Source: G963674665 sp964609625 (GTDB lineage Bacteria > Desulfobacterota > Desulfovibrionia > Desulfovibrionales > Desulfovibrionaceae). Taken from it: 64,000 bases of DNA. Below are positions 35,781 through 44,719 of the stretch, one piece after another. Every line of letters begins with the position of its first letter. The stretch's first letter is position 1. The translations under genes and the position numbers were made by a program. The DNA is taken from positions 62,001-126,000 of the forward strand of contig CAZSRS010000008.1 of NCBI GenBank assembly GCA_964609625.1. The letters are read 5' to 3'. Below the pieces are notes generated by a model that searched no databases, was not told the origin of the DNA, and worked only from the letters and a program-made list of their open reading frames with translations.

Positions 35781-36530
35781 TCAGGCATCCTTGTCGGCGC
35801 GGATGATCACGTCCTTGCCATAGAGCACGTGCCTGCCGGTCATGGAGCGGATGATCTCCCTGTTGTAGGCGGTATCCTGGGGGCGGTCCTTGCGGTGCTC
35901 CTCGGCGCCGCGCTTGTGGTACAGCAGGAAGTAGGCCGTGGCCGCATACACCAGGGGGTGCAGGAAGGCGAAGGCGTACATCCGCCACGGCCTGTGGCTG
36001 GAAGTCAGGCTGCGAACCCCGAAGCCCGCCTTGCGCAACAGATAATCCATCTCGTGGCAGGTCTTGAGGTTGATGTGCCCCTCACCCAGGGGCACGTCCA
36101 GGTTCAGGGGGGACTTCAGGCCGTGGAAAAAGCCGGTGAACAGGTGATACATGCGGGAGCGCAGGGAGAGCCTGTTGGGAAAGGTCAGGATCAGCCGGCC
36201 GCCGGGCGCGAGCACGCGGTGGAACTCCCGCAACAGGGCCCCGGCCGCGTCGATGTGCTCGATGACCTCGCGGCAGAGCACCACGTCAAAACATGCGTTG
36301 GCATAGGGCAAGGCGTCTTCAAGGTCCACGGTGTCGGCCACCAGATTCCCGAACTCCAACCGCCCCCCTTCGCGGCTGGACACGGTCAGCACATGCCCGC
36401 GCGCCGCCAACTCCGCGGCCAATTCCCCCCGCCCGGCGCTGGGCTCGTAGATGCGCAGCCCCGCTCCTGAAGGGAGCAAGGACATAATCACCTTGTCCTT
36501 GGCCGCGTCGCGCGGGTGTTTGACGTGCAT
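35781..36530 (-). CDS. Class I SAM-dependent methyltransferase
   Basis: A 249-residue protein. SAM-binding motif I is 'GLRIYEPSAGRGELAAELAA', followed by acidic 'DTVDLEDALPYANACFDVVL' with CREVIEHI and post-motif 'RVLAPGGRLILTFPN', the layout of UbiG/COQ5-like enzymes acting on small molecules. A hydrophobic stretch in the C-terminal third (AFLHPLVYAATAYFLLYHK) suggests contact with the membrane or a lipid substrate. It may belong to cell-surface polysaccharide or lipid modification, as it borders the glycan island. The substrate is unknown. Confidence 0.85.
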   Translation of the reverse strand: MHVKHPRDAAKDKVIMSLLPSGAGLRIYEPSAGRGELAAELAARGHVLTVSSREGGRLEFGNLVADTVDLEDALPYANACFDVVLCREVIEHIDAAGALLREFHRVLAPGGRLILTFPNRLSLRSRMYHLFTGFFHGLKSPLNLDVPLGEGHINLKTCHEMDYLLRKAGFGVRSLTSSHRPWRMYAFAFLHPLVYAATAYFLLYHKRGAEEHRKDRPQDTAYNREIIRSMTGRHVLYGKDVIIRADKDA

Positions 36531-37864
36531 CGAAATCTCCAGACCTTAGGTATGGGCTGGAGATGAACGCAAATGCGCGCCGGCGTCAAGTGTATGGAAT
36601 CATATCTTCACGTGCGACCCGGTGATGGACTGTCGCTCCACCTGGCGCCACAGACCGTCCAGTACCGTGTCCAGGAGATTCCTTTTCACCGGTTTGCGCT
36701 GCCAATCCTGAGGGATGCCACCCTGTCAGTAATAGGCCCCGCGATTTGGCCGTAGACCGCGCACGTGATGTCGGCGTCGTTTCAGAGCTTGATCGCGGCC
36801 AGGGCTCCAAGTTGGAAACAGTTTGGACCGACAAGCCTAGGAAGACATCCGGCATGCGGTTCGTACAATGGCTAGAAATATTCATAAATATCTATATGTA
36901 AAATTCATATGACTTCACAGAACTGCCAAATTGCTTATGAGAAAAAGTCGAGTCAATTATCATGCCTTTCAAACGGAGACGATCGGGCGGCAGCCCGTCG
37001 ATATCCTACAGGAAAATCGTAGGCAGCATTCCTATTTGCCTTTAAAATGGTTGCCAATGGAGTATGATTCTAAGCTGTTATGGATCGAAAAGTGTTGTTC
37101 ATGCGCACTATCGGCGCTGGGTACACGCGGGTGTTTTTCGATCGGATTTTGTTGATCTGTCTTGAAGAATACAACATTGGGAGTTCAAGGTTCATGTATG
37201 ACAATCAGATATTATAAATACTGATTTACACTTTTGAAGTTGTTTACACAAGGCTGGGACTGCATAATATATAAATAGTTCTTATAGCAATGTTACAGTG
37301 CTACGTAGTTTAGGAGAGTAATCAGTGGATACGGAATGGAACGAAATAATCCCTATGCTTTATACGAAAGTTTTGCTTCATTAAATATAGGCATGCTGAT
37401 ATCAATGTCTGATAGCGGTCACTGATGGTTGTTGCACTTCATGAGATTGTAGCGTAAAATCTTCATGCGAAAATAAGATCGGATAATAATACCAGTGGAC
37501 AAAAAATTGTTGTACAACCAGACGAAGGCATTGTTGAAGCACGCGGTTCAATTTATACTGTAATCTTGCTGGGTAGGTGTCGATTGCAGCGTTGGCATGC
37601 GACATGCTCGCACCTAGAGGATTGTGAGTCGGTCTAATATGTGTTTCGGGCTTGGCACTTCGGGTTTGTGAAATGACAAGTTTTCGCGTGGGCTATGATC
37701 TTTATGTGAAGCTGCACTAATGTGAAAGGTCACGTACTGACAAAAGTCGTGAACACCGGTTGGGATATCGAAATGATGCTTAATTCCAGTGCATGGAGAG
37801 ATCTTTGAATTGTAAGTGTCGTTTTTACTCTCATTCCAAGAATCATGGAGGCTAGGAGCATTAT
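36531..37864. other. 1.3-kb gene-free, AT-rich region at the left edge of the island
   Basis: From about 36880 the base composition changes abruptly to AT-rich. No open frame exceeds 100 codons and none looks real. A tiny GTG-started frame at 37325 (19 codons, preceded by AGGAGAG) is the only one with a ribosome site. Fragments may be remains of lost genes or an insertion sequence, but I could not identify any. The promoter of the methyltransferase gene at 37865 presumably lies at the right end. Confidence 0.5.
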
Positions 37865-38644
37865 ATGGCTAATATCATTAAACGTGGTCTGTATCGCATT
37901 CGACACAGCTTGATTTACTTCTGGCCAATGCCTTCGATGCACAACAACGTTGAATACAATCGTGATCTATGGAATCGTTATGCCAGACTTTGGGACAAGG
38001 ACACTGTGTTTCTTGAGAAGGATGCACATAAACGTGCTGAGAATATAAATATTTTAGGTGACGAATGGGGAACGCCACATGATGTCGATACAATCGCCAA
38101 CATGTTCCTGTTTCCATATTTAAGTCCCAGTACCACTGCTCTTGAAGTTGGAGTTGGGGGCGGTCGTATTGCCAACCGCGTTGCTCCTAGAGTCAAGATG
38201 CTACATGCTTTCGATATATCTTCAAAAATGCTCACCAAGGCAGAGGACTTTCTCAGCAGCCACACAAACATCCAATTCAATTTGCTGAATTCGCCTTCGT
38301 TGCCCGAGGAATTCACCAATTCTATTGATTTCGCCTATTCATTTGATGTGTTTGTCCACCTGGATATTCATACAATATGGCGATATTTCAAAGAAATATA
38401 TCGTGTTCTCAAACCCGGGGGACACGCATTTCTTCATACGAGCAATCTGGCTTCGCCTGGAGGCTGGGCTCATTTTTCCACCCAGAATGAATACAATGTC
38501 TCGCACCATTACTTCATTTGCCCGCAGATGGTCGAGATTCTTGCCGACAGAGCAGGATTTCTGATTGTAAAACGATCACAGTTCGATCCAAGCAATTTTT
38601 ATTTAAATCGTGATTTCCTTTTCGTAATGCAAAAATCAACGTAA
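37865..38644 (+). CDS. SAM-dependent methyltransferase in AT-rich island
   Basis: A 259-residue protein with class I motif 'TTALEVGVGGGRIANRVAPR', an acidic DIS loop, and the long motif 'IYRVLKPGGHAFLHTSNLAS'. Homologous folds methylate sugars or other small molecules; a sugar substrate is suggested by the neighbouring deacetylase. The codon use is AT-rich, unlike the flanking genes, consistent with horizontal gain. AGGAG lies seven bases before the start. The deacetylase gene follows in the same direction after 163 bases. Confidence 0.8.
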   Translation: MANIIKRGLYRIRHSLIYFWPMPSMHNNVEYNRDLWNRYARLWDKDTVFLEKDAHKRAENINILGDEWGTPHDVDTIANMFLFPYLSPSTTALEVGVGGGRIANRVAPRVKMLHAFDISSKMLTKAEDFLSSHTNIQFNLLNSPSLPEEFTNSIDFAYSFDVFVHLDIHTIWRYFKEIYRVLKPGGHAFLHTSNLASPGGWAHFSTQNEYNVSHHYFICPQMVEILADRAGFLIVKRSQFDPSNFYLNRDFLFVMQKST

Positions 38645-38807
38645 TATTTTTAGAAATGACAATATTCTGCGGACTTTACAATCTACATGACTCTTGGGTT
38701 AGCATTCAACTGCGCGATATATCAAATTGACGCCGATAAGTTCATACAGCGACATTGAATTTGCTTAGTGTTGTGCGAACATGCGGAATGGGACGTAAGG
38801 AGTCGCC

Positions 38808-40883
38808 ATGCAAGGGAAAAAGCAACTATTGGCTGGAATACTATCATATTCGCGTTTGACAACTGTATTTTCAAAATATCCGCTACACAATAAGCTTCTC
38901 ATCCTGAACTACCATCGCATAAAAAGCAGTGATTCAAATTTCACGACACCGTTCAACGAGGGTGTGTATTCGACCGATGTCAATCAATTTACATACCAAA
39001 TGCTTTGGATCAAGGAGAATGCAACTATACTGGAACAAAATGATCTTCTAGAAGTTCTGCACAACGACCACTGGAATGATTATACAAAACCATGCGTCAT
39101 GGTCACCTTTGACGACGGATATGAAGATAATTACCGACTGGCTTACCCAATACTAAAGACCCTAAAAATCCCAGGAACTTTTTTCTTGACGACAAGTATG
39201 CTCAGCCATCGCGAGTTACCATGGTGGGACATCATCACATACCTGTTTAAAAGAACCACGATCAGTAGTATTAACTACAATGGTAACATAATAGGAATAA
39301 AGCAGAACATCGACGCGGCCATCAATTTTTTCATCGAGTATAAAAAAACCATGCCGGCGGCAAGTACTCGGTACTTGATTGTCGAACTTGCCGAATTGCT
39401 CGAAGTGAATCTGCCTGACAAAGAAACGCAGAGCGCGGAGATCATGACCTGGGGGCAAGTCAGAGAAATGAAGGCCAACGGGATGAGTTTCGGTTCCCAC
39501 ACCCATACCCACAGGGTGCTTACCACCCTTGAACCCATGGAGATTCAAGAAGAACTGTTGCTTTCCAAGCTGATCATGGAAAAGGAACTGAATGATGAAG
39601 TTATTTCCATTGCCTTTCCAGTCGGGGAGAGGCAACTTGTCCCAGACGATATTGGTTCTTCATGCAAACAGTGTGGATATCGTCTGGGTTATACGACAAA
39701 CAGCGGCGTGAATTCTTGGGAGAGCCTGGACCCCTTTGGTATCCGGCGAACCGCATGTCTGCTTGAAAAAGTATCCACAGTCTCATTGATGACATTGTTC
39801 CCAGAGGTTTTTTTATGGGAATCGAAAAAAAAAAAGCGGATTGAACCCAGCGAAAAATCATATGCCGATTTCCATTACCAACAAGGCCTGCTATTCCTGG
39901 GGCAAGCACAAAAGGACGAAGCCATTGCATGCTTCACAAAAGCATTGGAAATGAACCCACATTATCTGGATGCTCGCATAAAACTGGGATTGTGTCTCCT
40001 GTCCGAGGCAGAAGTGGATGCTGCCCTTTCCCATTTCAATACAATATTGATTCGATACCCAAACTTTCCTGATGTTTTATACTACACAGCGATTGCTCAT
40101 GCGTATCTCAAAAATTTTAACGAAACTAAGCAACTGCTTGAAAAAGCAGTTTTGATCAATCCAAAATATGTGGACGCATTGTACAAGCTTCTTCTCGTAT
40201 ACTGTTATTTCGAACAATACGATCTACTAATGTCAACAGTGTATCAACTCGGAGCTGTAAGGCCAATTGACGAATATGTTTCGCAATTGATAGATATTGC
40301 AAAAGCGCAACAGCCAGAAAGGGGATTCAATGTACACTTATTTAGAAGCTTCATCTGTCCAGAGGGCGTAACACAGAAGCAAACTGAGATACAGCTAATT
40401 AACTTTTTCCGCGATGTTGCGATAAATCCTAACATGAAGGAATTGACTTTTCTTGTTTCCAGACTGGCTCATAATGAAGAATTATTACATTCCGCAGTTC
40501 ATCTTTATGAGGAATACGCTGAGCAATACAACTCCTTTCCAGACGCACATTATGCCTTGGGAGAAGTGTACAGAAGGATCGGGGAGTGGGAAAAAGCACA
40601 AGAATGCTACCTCAGGGCACTGACTTTGAACACCGATTACGTACGTGCCCGTATCCAGTTGTTCAAAACCTACAAGCAGCTCGAAAAGTGGCCCGAGGCT
40701 TTGAGCGAAGGGAAAAAACTGGAAAAAAACAATCTATCATATCCGGATATCTGCACAGACATGGCCGTGGTGCATATCGCACTGGGACAAAATGATGCCG
40801 CCGCCCATTGGGCCAACAAGGCCTTGACGATAAAACCGGGTTTTGCGACTGCAAAAATGCTGCTGGCGGATTTGCAAGCCTGA
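38808..40883 (+). CDS. Polysaccharide deacetylase fused to TPR repeats
   Basis: A 691-residue protein. Residues ~80-340 are a NodB-type deacetylase with metal-binding 'PCVMVTFDDGYEDNYRLAYP' (Asp-Asp) and 'MSFGSHTHTHRVLTTL' (His-x3-His). From ~350 to the end TPR-like pairs follow ('YADFHYQQGLLFLGQAQKDE', 'SFPDAHYALGEVYRRIGEWE'). A similar fusion of carbohydrate esterase and TPR domains occurs in surface polysaccharide modules. No signal peptide is evident, so a cytoplasmic or precursor substrate is likely. TAAGGAG precedes the ATG. The composition is AT-rich as in the preceding gene, rising in GC towards its 3' end. Confidence 0.85.
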   Translation: MQGKKQLLAGILSYSRLTTVFSKYPLHNKLLILNYHRIKSSDSNFTTPFNEGVYSTDVNQFTYQMLWIKENATILEQNDLLEVLHNDHWNDYTKPCVMVTFDDGYEDNYRLAYPILKTLKIPGTFFLTTSMLSHRELPWWDIITYLFKRTTISSINYNGNIIGIKQNIDAAINFFIEYKKTMPAASTRYLIVELAELLEVNLPDKETQSAEIMTWGQVREMKANGMSFGSHTHTHRVLTTLEPMEIQEELLLSKLIMEKELNDEVISIAFPVGERQLVPDDIGSSCKQCGYRLGYTTNSGVNSWESLDPFGIRRTACLLEKVSTVSLMTLFPEVFLWESKKKKRIEPSEKSYADFHYQQGLLFLGQAQKDEAIACFTKALEMNPHYLDARIKLGLCLLSEAEVDAALSHFNTILIRYPNFPDVLYYTAIAHAYLKNFNETKQLLEKAVLINPKYVDALYKLLLVYCYFEQYDLLMSTVYQLGAVRPIDEYVSQLIDIAKAQQPERGFNVHLFRSFICPEGVTQKQTEIQLINFFRDVAINPNMKELTFLVSRLAHNEELLHSAVHLYEEYAEQYNSFPDAHYALGEVYRRIGEWEKAQECYLRALTLNTDYVRARIQLFKTYKQLEKWPEALSEGKKLEKNNLSYPDICTDMAVVHIALGQNDAAAHWANKALTIKPGFATAKMLLADLQA

Positions 40884-40911
40884 CTGTTTCACAAACAGGA
40901 AGGTGCACTAT

Positions 40912-42027
40912 TCACCGGATGTTATTTTTCCTCAGAGACATCTTGGCCTTATACGCCGAGAACACCAGTCGCGACATCAGAGTCCTGTTGGACAGGACAA
41001 AGGTGATGAACGACTCCCGGGCGTGGGTAAACTTCTCTTTGTAGCCGTAAGACCCTGGGTAACTGTTCAACAGCGTGATTTCAGGCATGGTGCTCAAGAC
41101 ATGGTTTATCACACGCAGGAACAAGATGTTCGACGGTGAATAATCCTTGTACTTCACCAAATAACCCGTTTTCATCTCATTTATCACCCCGCCCTCGGCA
41201 TAGAACAGACTGCCCGCAATGGGACCTTCTTCCAGTTCCAGAAAAAAAAGATACAGCTTGTCGTGGCGTGCCAAGGTCCGCACCAGGAGATCGCAATAAG
41301 TCTTGAAGGGGGGCATTTGCACGATGGAACTCCCCCGCGCCCCTTTCCAGCCGTCATTTTCGATGTCCAGGAACGTGCCCCAGTGTTCAAGGGCCTTATC
41401 GCCCTTGTATAGTGTGAAACGGACGTTGCGTTGTTCGAGTTTACGGTTCAGGTATTTGAAATTCTTTCGTGTGTTCTTGGAGAGGTACGTGGCGAGATAG
41501 GCTTCGAAGTTTCCTTGCATGTCCACGCAATAGGTGGGGTCCAGAATTTCGTGGTGTGGCATCCTCAACGAGTCGAAAAGTTGGGCATTCAGGGAAAAGG
41601 GAGCGCAGAGATAGCTGGGGACAAGGCTGAGCTTGAGACCGTGCCACGTAAAACGGCTTGCGCTCAATGTCGTGAGAAATGCGCGGAAGAACGAGGCCCG
41701 GAATTCCCTACGCACCAGTGGCAGGCTGATGCTGAAGGTATCGATGCCGAGGTTCTTCAATATGGTGATGCCGTGGCGCTTCTCCAGAAGCAGCGGGAAG
41801 ATGCCCAGGCACGACGAGCCCTGCCACAAGGAGCACAACAGCTGTGTGTCATGCTCGTTGAAACTACGATACCACTGTTGCACCAAGTCGAAGTCGTGCA
41901 GGACGGAGTCATGCTCGTTGCAACGCTGAATCTCAAGCCACGTCTCCTCGAGTGGTTCCATCCGATCGTGGAACTTCAACGAATATCGGTCAGCCGTCTC
42001 AGTGTCATCCAACTGGCAGGTTTCCAT
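40912..42027 (-). CDS. FemAB/CelD-like GNAT acyltransferase
   Basis: A 371-residue protein with the double-GNAT shape of CelD/BcsL or FemAB-like acyltransferases: 'LLCSLWQGSSCLGIFPLLLE' in the first half, 'LSKNTRKNFKYLNRKL' (the typical Lys/Arg-rich helix) and a second acetyltransferase domain with 'EEGPIAGSLFYAEGGVINEM' and 'DYSPSNILFLRVINHVL'. Such proteins add acyl groups to polysaccharides or lipid-linked sugars. It lies 54 bases behind the octaheme gene on the same strand, but its function fits the glycan island beside it. The start ATG 42027 has AAAGGA upstream. Confidence 0.8.
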   Translation of the reverse strand: METCQLDDTETADRYSLKFHDRMEPLEETWLEIQRCNEHDSVLHDFDLVQQWYRSFNEHDTQLLCSLWQGSSCLGIFPLLLEKRHGITILKNLGIDTFSISLPLVRREFRASFFRAFLTTLSASRFTWHGLKLSLVPSYLCAPFSLNAQLFDSLRMPHHEILDPTYCVDMQGNFEAYLATYLSKNTRKNFKYLNRKLEQRNVRFTLYKGDKALEHWGTFLDIENDGWKGARGSSIVQMPPFKTYCDLLVRTLARHDKLYLFFLELEEGPIAGSLFYAEGGVINEMKTGYLVKYKDYSPSNILFLRVINHVLSTMPEITLLNSYPGSYGYKEKFTHARESFITFVLSNRTLMSRLVFSAYKAKMSLRKNNIR

Positions 42028-42081
42028 GGCTACGTCCTTTCCCTGGCCCATGCCTGTGCTCCGGGGTGTCGATGCCGCCAC

Positions 42082-44718
42082 TCAAGGCTTCGGATGATGC
42101 ACGAACTCGCCCATGTCCTCCAGGGTATGGCAAGGGGCGCAGTTCGCTCCACCGATGGCACGGTTCTCTCCCTGATACTGCATGGGCTGGATGCTATCAC
42201 GATCCCCCCGATACGGGTTGGTGGCCGGGTATATCGCGTGGGGGGTGCCATGGCAGGCCGCGCACATCATGGCTTCAAGATCGTCGCGTCGCATTCGGTA
42301 AAGGCCGGAGAGACCGTCTTTGCTCCAATTGTTGAAGGCGCTCATAGCCTGGACGCCACCACCATCGATCAGGTCGTGGCAGCCGGTACAGTCGGGTTGT
42401 TGGATCCAGGGGCGTCGTGGCTGAATTTCCTCCAGGAGCGTGTCGCCTGGCTGGATCACGGAAATCAGCTTTCCGGCGCGGGGATTGTCGGCCTCGGCCT
42501 TGAGCAGGGCCAGAGAGTGTTCGGCCATGCTACCGTGACAGTCGGTGCAGCCCAGCATCATGTCGTTGTGCAAGTCGCGCAGCATGCGCGTGGACCCGCT
42601 CTGCGCACCGGCATGGCAGGCATTGCAGGCTTCGGAGCCGCGTCCTTGCAGGTAAGGGGCGTGGAAGCCGTGGATGGCGGCCGAGAGGCCGAGGCGCGCG
42701 GGGTCACCGGGTAGCGCTTCCACGGCCGGGTCGTTGTGGCAGCTCTGGCATGCTCTGGGGGTGCCGCGCAGGGCCCGGGACAGGAGATCGGTGCCGGATC
42801 GCTTGTCGTGAACGGCCAGGATATCGCGGGCGGTTGTATCGAGCATTCCGGCCACAGGCGCCACCTGAGGCAACCGCCACTCTCCTCCGTGGCAACTGCG
42901 GCAGCCCATCTCCGTGGACGTCGGAGCCACGGTCTTGGTCCTGGCCAGGAGCTTGCCTGATGCGGTGTCACGGGCCTCGACGACCACCAAGGGATAAGGC
43001 ATGAAATTGCCCGTGGCGTCGTAGGGCGAAATAGGAACCTGTCTGGCAAACCAGGCCCGGAGTTCCCCGTCCGAAGCCAGCTCCCCGGTCAAGGCTGAGC
43101 CGGTGAGGCCGTGATTCTCTGCCACATCCTGGCCCATAAGCGGCTTGGAGAAGTCCCAGAATCGCAGCCAGGCCGAAGGGTTCTCGAAGCCAGGCTCCAC
43201 GGCGTAGGTGATGGTCACGCCTTCCGTGACGAGTTCTGGCACTGGACCACGCAACAGCAACTGGGCAAAGATGTCAATGCCGGGAGGGAGGATGGAGAGC
43301 ATGGCGTCGGCGTCGGAAAAGGTATGCATGCCCTTGCTGCTCCAGGCCAGAAGAATGTACTCATCCGCATCGGTGTCAAAGGCCGGGATCTCCGTGGCCG
43401 CGGCAGAGGGTTCGGGAGGGCTCGACGTGGGCAGCTTGGCGTGCAGTCCCTCGACCACATAGGCGGCCAGGGCTTCACGATCCAAGGTGTTACCCACGAA
43501 GGGGGGCATGTACGGGCTCATGGCACCCTGCCCAGTGAGTTGTGCCTCCATGCCGAACTGCGAGAATCTGGCAGTACGCGAGAGGATGTCGAGCATGGCA
43601 CCGCCGATGCTGTGGCAAGTGGAGCACTGCACCCGGAAGATTTCCTCGCCGACCGCGACCCGGTTCTCCGGGGTGATTTCCTTATTACGTACCCACTTGG
43701 CTTTGGACAGGAAACCCGCTTTGTTCAACTCGGCCACGTCCTCCTCGAGGATGCTGTTGGAGTACATCACGTCCCAGATCAGATAGGGGCGCCGTCCCGC
43801 CTCCCGGGTCCACTCGAAGGCGCTCAAATGCAGGAAGGCCAGGACCAGCAGCACCCAGGCCAGGGGGCGGCGGCTGGGTTGTGGCGCCAGAAAAGCCAAG
43901 CCCAGGGCGCCCAGGAAGATCAGGGGCGTGAGAACGGCAAAGGCCTGCATGAACCGGGGAATCTCCAGGGATTTCTCCATGATCATGGCGAACTGCGGTT
44001 CGGGCATGGCATGCAGATACCAGAAGCCAGAGAGCGCCAGCACTGGGAAGGGAGCAGCGGCGAACCAGGTGGCGAAGCGTACCATACGCTCCCTGGCGTC
44101 GGGCGCGGGGATTCCGACGGCCGTGAGGTAGCCGAAGACTCCGGCCAGGATCAGGCAGATGGCCGTGCGGAAGACCAGGGAGGGCCAGAACGAGGGGTTG
44201 AAGAAGCCCTGCCAGAAACTGCCGCTCTCCAGCCAACCGCCTGGGGTGAGCATGAAGCCGATAATACCGTTGATCATGAACAGCGAGAGCCAGCCGAAGA
44301 TGAAGTAGAGCCAGCCGATGATCTGATGCTCCCTGTCGCGCATGGAGCCAAAGGTATAGTAGTAGACCAGGATGGCCACGATCTCGCCCACGAAAAACAC
44401 CCACTCCGTGGCCCAGCCGAAGACAAAGACATTGATGAGCATGCTGGTGGCGGCGGGACTGGCCACGCCGATGACGAACCAGATGCCCACGCCCGTGAGT
44501 CCGCCGAAGACCAGGGTCAGGAGCATGAAAAACAGGCTGTGCCGCTTCACGTAATCGAGCACCGGCCGCGAGCCCGTTTTCAGGCCCACGCGTTCGGCCA
44601 GCACGATGTACAGGCCACCGCCGATGGCGAAATGCGCCACGAACACATGCACCAGGGCGATGACCGCCACGGGAAGCGCGGCGCTCAGGCCAGGGATCCA
44701 CCAGACAGGATATTCCAT
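42082..44718 (-). CDS. CydA-like membrane domain fused to eight c-type heme motifs
   Basis: An 878-residue protein. Residues 1-~300 have about eight membrane segments with a CydA-like start ('PVAVIALVHVFVAHFAIGGG'; H24 is placed like the b595 ligand His of CydA, and E-x6-E in TEWVFFVGE recalls its acidic pair). The rest is extracytoplasmic and has eight CxxCH motifs: CSTCH at 365-369, then CRSCH, CQSCH, CNACH, CTDCH, CTGCH, CAACH and CAPCH within ~600-870. No oxygen reductase is expected. It probably passes electrons between quinol and periplasmic cytochromes (inference). It starts one base behind the preceding gene's stop and is divergent from hmcA. Confidence 0.8.
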   Translation of the reverse strand: MEYPVWWIPGLSAALPVAVIALVHVFVAHFAIGGGLYIVLAERVGLKTGSRPVLDYVKRHSLFFMLLTLVFGGLTGVGIWFVIGVASPAATSMLINVFVFGWATEWVFFVGEIVAILVYYYTFGSMRDREHQIIGWLYFIFGWLSLFMINGIIGFMLTPGGWLESGSFWQGFFNPSFWPSLVFRTAICLILAGVFGYLTAVGIPAPDARERMVRFATWFAAAPFPVLALSGFWYLHAMPEPQFAMIMEKSLEIPRFMQAFAVLTPLIFLGALGLAFLAPQPSRRPLAWVLLVLAFLHLSAFEWTREAGRRPYLIWDVMYSNSILEEDVAELNKAGFLSKAKWVRNKEITPENRVAVGEEIFRVQCSTCHSIGGAMLDILSRTARFSQFGMEAQLTGQGAMSPYMPPFVGNTLDREALAAYVVEGLHAKLPTSSPPEPSAAATEIPAFDTDADEYILLAWSSKGMHTFSDADAMLSILPPGIDIFAQLLLRGPVPELVTEGVTITYAVEPGFENPSAWLRFWDFSKPLMGQDVAENHGLTGSALTGELASDGELRAWFARQVPISPYDATGNFMPYPLVVVEARDTASGKLLARTKTVAPTSTEMGCRSCHGGEWRLPQVAPVAGMLDTTARDILAVHDKRSGTDLLSRALRGTPRACQSCHNDPAVEALPGDPARLGLSAAIHGFHAPYLQGRGSEACNACHAGAQSGSTRMLRDLHNDMMLGCTDCHGSMAEHSLALLKAEADNPRAGKLISVIQPGDTLLEEIQPRRPWIQQPDCTGCHDLIDGGGVQAMSAFNNWSKDGLSGLYRMRRDDLEAMMCAACHGTPHAIYPATNPYRGDRDSIQPMQYQGENRAIGGANCAPCHTLEDMGEFVHHPKP

Positions 44719-44719
44719 C

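Noticed and set aside
36586..36885. 99-codon open frame on the minus strand, possibly transposase remains
   Set aside because: No transposase motif (DDE or HUH) can be seen and the frame has no ribosome site.
37325..37384. Tiny gene with GTG start and AGGAGAG in the AT-rich region
   Set aside because: Only 19 codons, no similarity I recognise and no conserved context; a chance match is likely in AT-rich DNA.
42082..44718. Reading the octaheme protein as a true cytochrome bd oxygen reductase
   Set aside because: Only part of the CydA pattern is present, no CydB-like subunit was recognised, and eight c-type hemes are unknown in bd oxidases to my knowledge.
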